Part shown: positions 8,818-18,237 of the stretch, one piece after another
How the letters are laid out: each line of letters starts with the position of its first letter
Position numbering within the stretch: position 1 is the first letter of the stretch
From: Octadecabacter sp.
GTDB lineage: Bacteria; Pseudomonadota; Alphaproteobacteria; Rhodobacterales; Rhodobacteraceae
NCBI GenBank assembly: GCA_028825445.1
Contig: JAPKAD010000005.1
Span: 85,551-149,550 of the forward strand
Length of the DNA: 64,000 nucleotides
Reading direction: 5' to 3'
Notes under the pieces: generated by a model
The model's database searches: none
The model's input: the letters and a program-made list of their open reading frames with translations, nothing else
What the model was told of the DNA's origin: nothing
Made by a program: the position numbers and the translations under genes

Positions 8818-9861
8818 CCATAGTACCGTGCCCTTAATGGGCAAAAATACCGAACTGATTACCGCTTTCATTTCGCTTCCGTCATCGAGAGTGAATTCCA
8901 CCAGACTTTCAATGCCCATAAAACGCGCCCGCTTCACTGTACCTCGTGCGGGTGTGCCATCGGCTATGGTCGGATTAGGCCCCTTGCCAGCACGATCAAA
9001 GTCAATCTTTAAATGCTGCGGTCGAATGACAATGTCCACAGCTGTGCCATCCACTACACCAGGCACAAGGAATTGACCAAACTGCGTTGCAGCAAGTGCA
9101 CCATGTACATATGCTGGCAAAGCATTGATATCACTAAAGAAACCAGCAGCCTCTTTGTCCACAGGCGTGTTATAAATATTGTAAGGCGCTCCCATTTGCA
9201 CGATCTTACCATCCCGCATGAGCGCAATTTCATCAGCCATGCGCATCGCTTCGCCAGGTTCATGGGTAACCAGCAACACAGCGGTACCTTCGGCCTTCAG
9301 AACATCCAGTGTTTCATCGCGGATGTCGTCACGCAAACGATCATCAAGACCCGAAAACGGTTCATCCATCAGCATTATTTTGGGACGCGGCGCAAGCGCG
9401 CGGGCAAGTGCAACGCGCTGCTGTTCCCCACCTGAAAGCTCGTGAGGATAACGATCGATGTGAGCAGACATGCCAACACGTTCCAGCAGTTCTTGTACGC
9501 GCCCACGGGTTTTGGGCGCACGCCCCAGCAAACCATATGCGACGTTCCCCGCCACACTTAGATGCGGAAACAAGGCAAAATCCTGAAACATGAGGCCTGT
9601 TGCACGCCCCTCTGGCGGCACGCGAAACACTCCGTCACAAACCAGTTCGCCGTCAGCCCAGATTGATCCTGCGTCTTGCTTTTCAATGCCTGCAATCATT
9701 CGCAATGTTGTTGATTTACCGCAGCCAGACGGCCCTAATAAACAGGTCACCTGTCCAGGCATAATCGAAAGAGAAACATCGTCCACAACTCGCTGACCAC
9801 CAAAGCTGCGCACCAAATTACGAATTTCTAAACGCGGTTTTGATGTAGATGTATCGCTCAC
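8770..9861 (-). CDS. ABC transporter ATP-binding protein, orphan
   Basis: A 363-residue ABC ATPase of the FbpC/PotA type, which energises Fe(III), polyamine or sulfate import. Walker A is GPSGCGKST (about 38-46), the signature is LSGGEQQRVALARAL, and Walker B is IMLMDEPFSGLD, with a C-terminal TOBE-like domain ending near CFIFPRSA. The likely start is GTG at 9861 with an AAAGG ribosome site. No permease or binding-protein gene is adjacent, which is unusual for the family. Its last 48 nt overlap the end of the convergent WYL regulator gene. Confidence 0.92.
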   Translation of the reverse strand: MSDTSTSKPRLEIRNLVRSFGGQRVVDDVSLSIMPGQVTCLLGPSGCGKSTTLRMIAGIEKQDAGSIWADGELVCDGVFRVPPEGRATGLMFQDFALFPHLSVAGNVAYGLLGRAPKTRGRVQELLERVGMSAHIDRYPHELSGGEQQRVALARALAPRPKIMLMDEPFSGLDDRLRDDIRDETLDVLKAEGTAVLLVTHEPGEAMRMADEIALMRDGKIVQMGAPYNIYNTPVDKEAAGFFSDINALPAYVHGALAATQFGQFLVPGVVDGTAVDIVIRPQHLKIDFDRAGKGPNPTIADGTPARGTVKRARFMGIESLVEFTLDDGSEMKAVISSVFLPIKGTVLWLMIRRDKCFIFPRSA

Positions 9862-9914
9862 CGTTGCAGGCCTTTAATCATTATTGAAAATATAAGGTAG
9901 AATTTCAGATAACA

Positions 9915-9940
9915 ACGCACTTGCCCAAGGGCAAGTGCGT
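9915..9940. promoter_or_regulatory. 12-bp perfect hairpin/palindrome
   Basis: ACGCACTTGCCC and GGGCAAGTGCGT form a perfect 12-bp inverted repeat around AA, 54 bp upstream of the ABC ATPase start. On the minus strand it follows the SDR terminator and is not itself followed by a T-run. It is therefore more likely an operator or leader structure than a terminator. Confidence 0.5.
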
Positions 9941-9942
9941 GC

Positions 9943-9981
9943 AAAAAAGTCGCGTGACTAATTTTGATGACCAAGTCACGC
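9943..9981 (-). terminator. Intrinsic terminator after the SDR gene
   Basis: On the minus strand GCGTGACT (from 9981) pairs with AGTCACGC (to 9952) around a 14-nt loop. GAC and then six T residues (9948-9943) follow. The stem begins 10 nt after the stop codon of the SDR gene, so that gene and the ABC ATPase are probably separate transcripts. Confidence 0.75.
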
Positions 9982-9990
9982 AGTAATTTT

Positions 9991-10770
9991 TCATAGCGTT
10001 GAGTTAACAGCACCACCATCGAGCAGTAGGTTCTGACCGACAATGAACCCTGCATGAGCCGAACACAGAAATGCACAGGCCGCACCAAATTCTTGAGCAG
10101 TCCCATAGCGCCCAGCCGGGATTGTCGCGGAACGATTTACCTTTGCTTGTTCCATAGAGATGCCCTGCGCATTGCTGACGCCAGTGTCCAATTGAATTGC
10201 GCGATCAGTCTCATGGATCCCAGGCAAAAGGTTGTTGATGGTCACACCCGAACCAGCCACTTGCCGAGACGTTCCAGCGACAAAACCAGTCAGACCAGTA
10301 CGTGCTGTATTGGAAAGCCCCAATGCGGGGATCGGCGCCTTTACGGACCCCGAAGTGATGTTAACGATACGTCCCCAACCGCGATTAATCATCGCGGGCA
10401 TTAACGCTTGAATTAAAGCAATTGGTGTCAGCATATTGGCGTCTAAAGCCGCAATAAAATCGTCACGATCCCAATCCGACCATGTTCCTGGTGGAGGACC
10501 ACCTGCGTTTGTAACCAAAATATCAACACCTTGCGATTTGGCTAAGACAGTCGTCTGCCCTTCAAGCGTGGTCACATCGGCGGCAACCGTGACCACATCG
10601 ACACCGTATGCTGCACGAATTTCAGCAGCTGTCGCTTCTAATGCGATAGGCCCACGCGCATTTAATACCAGATCAACTCCCTCAGCAGCCAACGCTTCAG
10701 CGCAACCACGCCCAAGTCCCTTTGACGATGCACAAACCAGTGCTCGCTTGCCTTTGATGCCCATATCCAT
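9991..10770 (-). CDS. SDR-family oxidoreductase, atypical active site
   Basis: A 259-residue SDR protein with MGIKGKRALVCASSKGLG as the Rossmann start, NAGG near residue 90 and a C-terminal GQNLLLDGGAVNSTL typical of 3-oxoacyl-ACP-reductase-like SDRs. After the Ser region (NITSGSVKAPIPALGL) the expected Tyr-x-x-x-Lys reads SNTARTG, so both catalytic residues seem missing. The same loss is known in a branch of bacterial SDRs. AAGGAG precedes the ATG at 10770. The substrate is unknown. Confidence 0.85.
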   Translation of the reverse strand: MDMGIKGKRALVCASSKGLGRGCAEALAAEGVDLVLNARGPIALEATAAEIRAAYGVDVVTVAADVTTLEGQTTVLAKSQGVDILVTNAGGPPPGTWSDWDRDDFIAALDANMLTPIALIQALMPAMINRGWGRIVNITSGSVKAPIPALGLSNTARTGLTGFVAGTSRQVAGSGVTINNLLPGIHETDRAIQLDTGVSNAQGISMEQAKVNRSATIPAGRYGTAQEFGAACAFLCSAHAGFIVGQNLLLDGGAVNSTL

Positions 10771-11908
10771 TTCGTAATTCTCCTTAAAACAAGGCTAATA
10801 ACCCTGTGATTTGACCAATCATCTACAATCTCAATTTTCAGACGAAATGCTGACGATATTTCACCCTATTTCTAAGGCAGATATATTTAAAAAGACCACC
10901 CCTTTAGCAGAGTAATTTTATTTGGCGCATATTAATAGTAACCATCAACGTTTTTGCGTCAGAAAACTTTAACGTAAATAAAGATGTTGCCAAAGGGGAG
11001 GGCATTACATTTATGATAAACTTGTCTTGATGATGCGTGTCAGCTTTCCCCACATTTTATGCGCAGGACACTACTGAATGAAAAAAGCGACGGCACAGCA
11101 CTGCACTCTGCAAATGACACAAAACAAGGATGCCGTGAAATTTATAGTACCGGGATTATACTACAACTCTTACACAACACGACAACACAAGCTACGAGTC
11201 CTTTAGTTGGGTCAAAGTCAACGGAGATAAAGCAATCGAAGTTTACTTGATGCTGCTATCCACACTACGCTCCAAATATGATTATCGCCTCGTTAGCTCT
11301 GCTCGCGATACAACAGCGACAAATTTTGGCAGTGTTGCCAAGGTGCAATTTGTTTGTGGAGCCCACATCCGCTGGCAATTAGCGAACAAGTCCCGATTAA
11401 AGACCATCAAGTAAAGTATCGAATACACACTTGAGGTGCGAGCTCATAGAAAATTCACGGGATCAACAACACCACATTGCACTCAGCGGGCGATCGCGTG
11501 TCTGTCATTAACATCTCAGGAACCTTGTTTAGCTTTCTTAATCTGGTGCTTTCAACTTAATATTGCCTGATTATTTACTAACTTAATAATTATCTTTTAA
11601 ACGGCACGACCTTGTATCAAAAAATAGTGGTTTTGTTAACTATTTCTGAGTTCTGTTTGAGGATTACTCAATTGTTGATGCAGAAGGTTTTGCCACTGAA
11701 ACACTGCTAGTTAAAGAATACTCTATAACCACAATGCCAATTGGTTTTAATGCGGCTAATCACTTCGATACCTAATATCAGGCATTTAAAGTCACTGATA
11801 GTGTCACCAAACTGCCCAATGTGGTAGCACTTTTGAAACGCTTATCTTCCAGCTAAAGCTGATTGTGCCCGATTGCTCTTGTGGCATCGTCCCGCTATAG
11901 CGAGAAAT
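10771..11908. other. Gene-free, probably decayed region of 1.1 kb
   Basis: No intact gene is visible. A plus-strand frame stays open from about 11148 to 11414 (segments such as SWVKVNGDKAIEVYL) without a convincing start. Another frame at about 11660-11853 has coding-like composition (FATETLLVKEYSITTMP, then KVTDSVTKLPNVVALL) with one internal stop. The latter may be the end of a lost gene transcribed toward prfC. The family was not recognised. Confidence 0.4.
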
Positions 11909-13504
11909 ATGACAAATCGCCCCTCCCTCCCCGCTGAAATCGCCCGACGCCGAACTTTTGCGATTATCTCGCACCCAGACGCGGGTAAGACTACCCTAAC
12001 AGAAAAATTTCTGCTGTTTGGCGGGGCGATCCAAATGGCAGGTCAAGTGCGAGCCAAAGGTGAAGCACGTCGCACACGATCCGACTTCATGCAGATGGAA
12101 AAGGATCGTGGGATTTCCGTGTCTGCATCGGCGATGTCATTTGATTACAAGCACTACCGCTACAACCTTGTTGACACACCTGGTCACTCTGATTTTTCCG
12201 AAGACACCTATCGCACCCTAACGGCTGTGGATGCTGCAGTTATGGTGATTGACGGCGCTAAAGGTGTTGAATCTCAGACCCGCAAACTTTTTGAGGTATG
12301 TCGTCTGCGCGATTTACCGATTTTAACATTTTGCAACAAGATGGACCGCGAAAGCCGCGATACATTTGAAATTATAGATGAGATTCAAGAAAATCTCGCC
12401 ATTGATGTGACACCTGCCAGTTGGCCTATCGGCACAGGCCGCGATTTTATTGGCTGTTACGACATTCTGCGTGACCGCCTTGACATTATGGACCGCGCAG
12501 ATCGGAATACAGTAACTACAAGCGTTGAAATTAAAGGCTTGAACGACCCTAAATGGGAAGAATACGTTCCTAAACTTTTACTGACGCAATTTCGCGAAGA
12601 GATCGAGATGGCGAAAGAACTTTTGCCAAAGCTCGACCCCAAGGCTGTCATAGATGGAACAATGACTCCTATCTGGTTTGGATCAGCCATCAATTCCTTT
12701 GGTGTGCGTGAATTAATGGAAGGGATTAGTCAATATGGCCCCGAACCCCAGCCGCAAACAGCGCAGCCCCGAACCATCCTGCCAGAAGAAAAAAATGTCA
12801 CCGGATTTGTCTTCAAAGTTCAAGCCAACATGGACCCAAAGCACCGCGATCGCGTTGCATTTGTGCGAATGGCATCAGGCCACTTCACACGTGGGCAAAA
12901 GCTGACCCATGTCCGCACCAAGAAACAAATGGCGATTTCCAACCCCGTGTTGTTTCTCGCGTCTGATCGCGAACTTGCCGAAGAAGCGTGGGCTGGAGAT
13001 ATCATTGGCATTCCCAACCACGGTCAATTGCGCATCGGCGATACTCTGACAGAAGGCGAAGTCTTGCAAGTAAATGGCATCCCCAGCTTCGCACCCGAAT
13101 TGTTACAAGGCGTACGGGCAGGTGATCCACTAAAATCAAAACACCTCGAAAAAGCACTGATGCAATTCGCTGAAGAAGGTGCTGCAAAAGTATTTAAACC
13201 TTCATTTGGCTCGGGCTTTATTGTCGGCGTTGTAGGACCGTTGCAATTTGAGGTTCTCGCGTCACGAATTAAATTGGAATACGGACTTCCAGTCCGGTTT
13301 GAACAATCACAATTCACCTCAGCCAGATGGGTATCCGGCCATAAAATTGCTGTTGAGAAATTCGCGGCTGCCAATAAACTGCATATTGGAACCGATAGCG
13401 ATGGTGACACGGTATATTTAACACGTCTGCAATGGGACATCGACCGCGTTGGACGCGATTATCCAGACATATACCTGACGGCGACCAAAGAAATGATGGC
13501 CTAA
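11909..13504 (+). CDS. prfC: Peptide chain release factor 3
   Basis: GTPase that recycles RF1/RF2 from the ribosome after termination. Starting at the ATG at 11909 it is 531 residues, the usual RF3 length and N-terminus (MTNRPSLPAEIARRRTFAII). GTPase motifs are SHPDAGKTTLTEKF, DTPGHSDFSEDT and NKMDRES, followed by the RF3-type translation-factor domains. An upstream in-frame start at 11873 would add 12 atypical residues and is less likely. It appears monocistronic. Confidence 0.96.
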   Translation: MTNRPSLPAEIARRRTFAIISHPDAGKTTLTEKFLLFGGAIQMAGQVRAKGEARRTRSDFMQMEKDRGISVSASAMSFDYKHYRYNLVDTPGHSDFSEDTYRTLTAVDAAVMVIDGAKGVESQTRKLFEVCRLRDLPILTFCNKMDRESRDTFEIIDEIQENLAIDVTPASWPIGTGRDFIGCYDILRDRLDIMDRADRNTVTTSVEIKGLNDPKWEEYVPKLLLTQFREEIEMAKELLPKLDPKAVIDGTMTPIWFGSAINSFGVRELMEGISQYGPEPQPQTAQPRTILPEEKNVTGFVFKVQANMDPKHRDRVAFVRMASGHFTRGQKLTHVRTKKQMAISNPVLFLASDRELAEEAWAGDIIGIPNHGQLRIGDTLTEGEVLQVNGIPSFAPELLQGVRAGDPLKSKHLEKALMQFAEEGAAKVFKPSFGSGFIVGVVGPLQFEVLASRIKLEYGLPVRFEQSQFTSARWVSGHKIAVEKFAAANKLHIGTDSDGDTVYLTRLQWDIDRVGRDYPDIYLTATKEMMA

Positions 13505-13618
13505 CATCACACTAAAAATGCTATTGCAACAAACCGCCGAAGCAATTTTAAATTGTTGATCGACTTTTGAAAAATAGATTAAATAGTTTTAAATTCTCAG
13601 AGACTAAGGATGTTAATA

Positions 13619-14074
13619 GTGAAAAACTTGACTTCAAAAAGAGCAGTATCATTAGTCGCGCTTACAGCGCCAATAACACTGGCTGCCAGCTTCGTTTGGG
13701 CCGATGAAACGGTTAAATCGTGGGAAATTCTAGCCGCTATCACAGTTGAAGAGATCATAACCGACACCACTTATGAAGTGCGCAAAATATTCCCCACGGC
13801 GATCGAAAACGGCATCGACCAGTTTGATATCACTGGCTACATTGTACCACTGACTGACGAGGCAGAAATAAGCGACTTTATTCTTGTCTCTGACATGGGG
13901 TTTTGCCCATTTTGTGGGTCGCCAGAACACGGCACATCCCTACAAGTCACCATGGCAAACCCTTTGAAGGGATTTGAAGAAGGCGCTCGCATCACCCTGC
14001 GCGGCGCACTACAAACCATCACCGATCCAAAGACCTGGCAGACGACCATAATGATAAACGCGCACATTTTATAG
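13619..14074 (+). CDS. Small secreted protein, DUF3299-like
   Basis: A 151-residue exported protein. GTG at 13619 is preferred because AAGGA lies 8 nt upstream, whereas the ATG at 13610 overlaps that ribosome site. A signal peptide (LVALTAPITLAASFVWA) is followed by ITGYIVPLTDEAEISDFILV and then GFCPFCGSPEHGTSLQV. This layout resembles DUF3299 proteins, which share the gyxvPL...fllvp...C pattern. The CPFC pair could bind metal or be redox active. Function is unknown. Confidence 0.7.
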   Translation: MKNLTSKRAVSLVALTAPITLAASFVWADETVKSWEILAAITVEEIITDTTYEVRKIFPTAIENGIDQFDITGYIVPLTDEAEISDFILVSDMGFCPFCGSPEHGTSLQVTMANPLKGFEEGARITLRGALQTITDPKTWQTTIMINAHIL

Positions 14075-14861
14075 ATACAGATATACATCAAAAATTATAT
14101 ACAAACTCAGGCATTAGACACCCTTAATTTTAATAAAACAGTCAAACCAACATGGTCTAAGGCAGCCGCGTCAAACATAGCGAACAGATCATGAATGAGG
14201 CACGGCGAAGAATGTTCACCTGCGAAAGAGAAATAATACATATCATCAGTATGATTTTCTACTCATATTGTGGAAACTTTATGATTAGAAAAAACTTTGA
14301 ATGGCACAGTCATTGAAGTAAATTTATGATTTGCCACAAGCAGATTTAATTATTTTGATGAAACCTTTGCAAGAACTGTCAGATAACACGCTTGCCTCAA
14401 CTTTTTTAAAATAAAATTCCAAGATTTTTTTCAAATGCTTGATGCAACCGCGTAAAAACTCAACCAGTTTAAGCTGTAACGGCTAGAATAATTTAAAGTG
14501 CGCGCACCCAGCAAAATCGTACTAAAATGGTAACTTTTAGCGCTTAAGTTTTTATTAAAACATCAAAAATCGATGTCACCAACCAAACGTGTGATCTTGG
14601 GCAGAGCCACTTTAAAATTAAAAAATCTCCAAAAATTGCCCAAGTAGCCGTATCACCGCTCTTGCAACAACACCTATGATTTACATTTTGCGTGGCGGAT
14701 ATGTCCCTAAACTTCAGCACTCTACTGAGTAAGCTGTTTGTTTACTTGACCTTAGAAACGCTCAGACTTAGGTGTTTCGCATTTGAAAGGTCGGCAATAT
14801 GGCCAACCCGGCCGCGTGACGATTGCGGCAATTAGACTGCAAACTCCGCGAAAGGAATAAC
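14075..14861. other. Gene-free spacer, about 790 bp
   Basis: AT-rich sequence with frequent stops in all frames and no recognisable protein remnant. The rhlE promoter presumably lies near its 3' end; TTGACC at about 14747 is a possible -35 element. No RNA gene was recognised. Confidence 0.5.
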
Positions 14862-16481
14862 TTGATTAAATTCAGTGATTTAAAGCTCGACGCCAAAGTT
14901 CTCAAGGCCGTCGAAGAAACCGGCTACACATCGCCGACCCCAATTCAAGCCGGTGCGATTCCCCCCGCATTAGAAGGACGCGACGTATTGGGCATCGCCC
15001 AAACAGGCACAGGTAAAACTGCTGGTTTCACACTGCCGATGATCACCATGTTAAAACGTGGCAGAGCACGTGCACGGATGCCGCGGTCCTTGGTACTTGC
15101 GCCGACACGCGAGTTGGCTGCACAAGTCGCTGAAAACTTTGATACATATGCCAAATACACCAAGTTGACGAAGGCTTTACTTATCGGCGGCGTATCTTTT
15201 AAAGAACAAGACATGCTGATTGATCGCGGTGTTGACGTTTTAATTGCGACCCCGGGTCGTCTTTTGGACCATTTCGAACGTGGCAAACTAATTCTTTCAG
15301 ACGTGAAAATCATGGTCGTCGATGAGGCTGATAGAATGCTCGACATGGGTTTTATCCCTGACATCGAACGCATTTTTGGACTGACGCCATTCACCCGCCA
15401 GACGCTGTTCTTCTCTGCAACAATGGCGCCTGAAATAGAGCGGATTACTAATACTTTTTTGTCAAACCCCGCGAAAATTGAAGTAGCACGTGCCGCAACA
15501 ACATCTGAAACGATCACGCAGGGTGTGATTATGTTTAAAAGCTCTAAAAAGGCCTCCGAAGGTAGTGAAAAACAAAAACTTTTGCGTGATATAATAACTA
15601 GTGAAGGCGTTGATTGCCGTAACGGTATCATTTTTTGTAATCGTAAGATTGATGTTGATGCAGTCGCTAAATCGATGACTAAGGCAGGCTTAGATGCTTC
15701 CCCAATCCACGGCGATCTTGAACAGTCGCACCGGATGCGGACGTTGGCGCAATTTCGCGACGGCACGCTGCGATTTCTTGTGGCATCTGATGTTGCAGCC
15801 CGTGGCCTTGATATTCCTAACGTAAGCCATGTATTTAACTACGACGTTCCTGGCCACGCGGAAGACTATGTTCACAGAATTGGTCGAACAGGCCGTGCCG
15901 GCAAAACGGGTACGACAATCATGATTTGCACCCCACGTGATCAGAAAAATTTTGATAGCATAGAACGACTTGTGGAAATAGCGATCCCTAGGATAGCACT
16001 ACCTGGAGTAGCACTAGATACACAAGCTACGAAAACTGCGGATGTCGCTTTTCAAAGTGGTACGCAAAACGACAGTAAGCCAAAGCGCACACGGAATCGT
16101 GGTGGTCGTAGTCGTCAGATTGATGTAGAAAAGGTTGCAGCTGCGCCCCTAGATACAGAACAAATTACCTCCCCACATCAAGACATGTCTAAGGTCGAAG
16201 TTAATCAAAATGACTCAACCAATGCTGAAGCCCAAAAGACAGAATTAACAAAGATCCAACGGCCCAAGGCTAAGCCAGCAAAGGTTCAACCAATTAAAGT
16301 TGAACCAAAACGTAATGCACCTCGTCTGGATCAATCTGAAAACTCAAATCGTGAGCGATCACGTGGTGGTCGCAGTCGAGGTGGACGCGACAACTCCGAT
16401 CACGGGCCACAGGTTGTGGGTATGGGAGATGACGCTCCAACATTTATCACGATGAGTTTTGATGAACGTCAAGGCGACTGA
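14862..16481 (+). CDS. rhlE: DEAD-box RNA helicase, RhlE type
   Basis: ATP-dependent RNA helicase acting in ribosome assembly or mRNA decay. A TTG start at 14862 is chosen because AAAGGA lies 5 nt upstream and the product then begins IKFSDLKLD like RhlE proteins (539 residues). Motifs in order: Q-motif PTPIQAGAIP, AQTGTGKTA, PTRELA, VDEADRMLDMGF, FSATM, and HRIGRTGRAG in the second RecA domain. A roughly 150-residue basic Lys/Pro/Arg-Gly tail (RSRGGRSRGGRD) follows, typical for RNA binding. It is terminated by the strong hairpin at 16502. Confidence 0.93.
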   Translation: MIKFSDLKLDAKVLKAVEETGYTSPTPIQAGAIPPALEGRDVLGIAQTGTGKTAGFTLPMITMLKRGRARARMPRSLVLAPTRELAAQVAENFDTYAKYTKLTKALLIGGVSFKEQDMLIDRGVDVLIATPGRLLDHFERGKLILSDVKIMVVDEADRMLDMGFIPDIERIFGLTPFTRQTLFFSATMAPEIERITNTFLSNPAKIEVARAATTSETITQGVIMFKSSKKASEGSEKQKLLRDIITSEGVDCRNGIIFCNRKIDVDAVAKSMTKAGLDASPIHGDLEQSHRMRTLAQFRDGTLRFLVASDVAARGLDIPNVSHVFNYDVPGHAEDYVHRIGRTGRAGKTGTTIMICTPRDQKNFDSIERLVEIAIPRIALPGVALDTQATKTADVAFQSGTQNDSKPKRTRNRGGRSRQIDVEKVAAAPLDTEQITSPHQDMSKVEVNQNDSTNAEAQKTELTKIQRPKAKPAKVQPIKVEPKRNAPRLDQSENSNRERSRGGRSRGGRDNSDHGPQVVGMGDDAPTFITMSFDERQGD

Positions 16482-16501
16482 AACTATCTAGTATCAGATT
16501 G

Positions 16502-16535
16502 AAAAAGGGGCACCCAACTGGGCGCCCCTTTTTTT
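16502..16535. terminator. Strong bidirectional terminator
   Basis: A-run, then GGGGC paired with GCCCC, an inner CCC/GGG stem, loop AACT, one A-C mismatch, and a run of seven T residues. The A-run at 16502-16506 makes it functional in both directions, serving convergent rhlE and the end of the nuo-rnj block. Confidence 0.9.
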
Positions 16536-16566
16536 AAAACTAAAGCTTTTCTTTTTTAAGTTGGAT

Positions 16567-18237
16567 TTAGGCCAGTCGCGAAATAACTATGGTTACTTCA
16601 GGCTTCTTGCCAACTTCACTATATGACGTCTTGCGCGCAATGGTACGCAGCTCTTTTTCTAGCTTTTCATCGTCGGCTAAGGTGCGATCGTTGGCTCGCC
16701 CTAGGAACTGGCTCAAGTCCTCTTCAAGTACATCCACGAGCGGTGCGTTATTACTCCCCTGCTTAGGTAGACCCATAATTTCACACCACGGATCACCCAT
16801 CAGATCGCCATTTTCGTCAATAATCAAAGTCACTAATACATGTCCATTAATCGCCATGCGAATGCGGTCACGCACAACACCGTCAAACTGTCCAACTTTG
16901 ATAGATCCATCAAGGTACATGCGTCCAGTCTCGATATGTTCAACTACTTTTGGCTTATTGCCGGACAGATCAACCATCATACCGTTCACTGCCAACACCC
17001 CCTGCACACCAGCGGCTTCAGCGATATTGACATGCTCGCGCAAATGGCGATGTTCTCCATGCATCGGAATCAATGTCTGTGGCTTGATTAAATCGCGCAT
17101 GGTGTCCAAATCTGGGCGGTTCGCGTGACCAGATACATGATACATACCACCACTGGTATCATCGACCACATCCACACCCAACTCACTAAATTGGTTCATA
17201 ATGTATATGACACCCTTTTCGTTTCCAGGAATAGTTTTAGAGGAAAACAGAAAAGTGTCACCCTCCCTCATGGTAATGCCCATATATTTGCCACTGGCCA
17301 ATTGCGCTGACGCCGCGCGACGTTCGCCTTGAGATCCTGTTACCAACAGCAGCACATTTTCCCGAGGGAGGTTTCCTACTTCTTCAGGCGGAATCACATT
17401 TGGGAAATCGTTAAGGATGCCCACTTCTGTTGCAGCTTCAACCATGCGACGCATGGAACGGCCCAGTAGACAAACAGATCTACCTGCGCGTTCAGCTGCA
17501 AGCGCAATCGTACGCACCCGCGACACATTGGAGGCAAATGTGGTCGCAGCAACCATGCCCTTAGCGTTAATAAGAAATTTTTCAATCTCTGGCCCGACAG
17601 TAGCTTCGCTACGTCCTTCTTCTTTGGAAAAGACATTTGTAGAGTCGCAGACTAATGCTTTAACACCGTCATTACCCAGTGATGCCCAAAGATCGTAATC
17701 GAATGGCTCACCAATACCAGGTTCAACATCAATCTTGAAATCGCCCGTGTGGATAATACGCCCGCCCTTAGTGTCAATCACAAGTCCAGAACTTTCAGGA
17801 ATAGAATGAGAAATTGGTACAAATCCAACCTCAAATGGGCCAATCTTTACAGTTTCAGGCCATTTACCGACGGTCTTTACTATTTTATCAGAAAAACCAT
17901 GTTCAGACATTTTACGCCGCGCAAGGTTAGCAGTGAATGCACGTGCATAAATCGGCGCGCCAAGGCGTTCGTACAAATGGCCAACAGCACCAACATGGTC
18001 TTCGTGACCATGGGTAATGAAAATTGCCTCAATCTGACTTTTTCGTGCGGCGAGCCATGAAATATCAGGCAGGATTAAATCGACACCCGGTGTACTGTCC
18101 ATGTCAGGGAACGTGACGCCCAAATCTACGACAATAAGTCGCTCCGCGTCCGCCGGGCCGTAGCCGTAAACGTAACAATTCATACCAATCTCGCCCGCGC
18201 CACCGAGGGGGAGATACATCAATCTAGTTTTACTCAT
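16567..18237 (-). CDS. rnj: Ribonuclease J
   Basis: Metallo-beta-lactamase/beta-CASP ribonuclease with 5'-exo and endonuclease activity, central to mRNA and rRNA processing in alphaproteobacteria. The 556-residue protein has PLGGAGEIGMN at the N-terminus and the zinc motif THGHEDHVG (about 75-83). HTGDFKID and the beta-CASP GSQGER and HVSGHAN motifs follow. It overlaps coaX by 8 nt and is the last gene of the nuo-linked block. Confidence 0.95.
   Translation of the reverse strand: MSKTRLMYLPLGGAGEIGMNCYVYGYGPADAERLIVVDLGVTFPDMDSTPGVDLILPDISWLAARKSQIEAIFITHGHEDHVGAVGHLYERLGAPIYARAFTANLARRKMSEHGFSDKIVKTVGKWPETVKIGPFEVGFVPISHSIPESSGLVIDTKGGRIIHTGDFKIDVEPGIGEPFDYDLWASLGNDGVKALVCDSTNVFSKEEGRSEATVGPEIEKFLINAKGMVAATTFASNVSRVRTIALAAERAGRSVCLLGRSMRRMVEAATEVGILNDFPNVIPPEEVGNLPRENVLLLVTGSQGERRAASAQLASGKYMGITMREGDTFLFSSKTIPGNEKGVIYIMNQFSELGVDVVDDTSGGMYHVSGHANRPDLDTMRDLIKPQTLIPMHGEHRHLREHVNIAEAAGVQGVLAVNGMMVDLSGNKPKVVEHIETGRMYLDGSIKVGQFDGVVRDRIRMAINGHVLVTLIIDENGDLMGDPWCEIMGLPKQGSNNAPLVDVLEEDLSQFLGRANDRTLADDEKLEKELRTIARKTSYSEVGKKPEVTIVISRLA

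Noticed and set aside
11059..11250. 63-codon ORF upstream of prfC
   Set aside because: No ribosome site, odd composition, and the more coding-like frame in this stretch is a different one.
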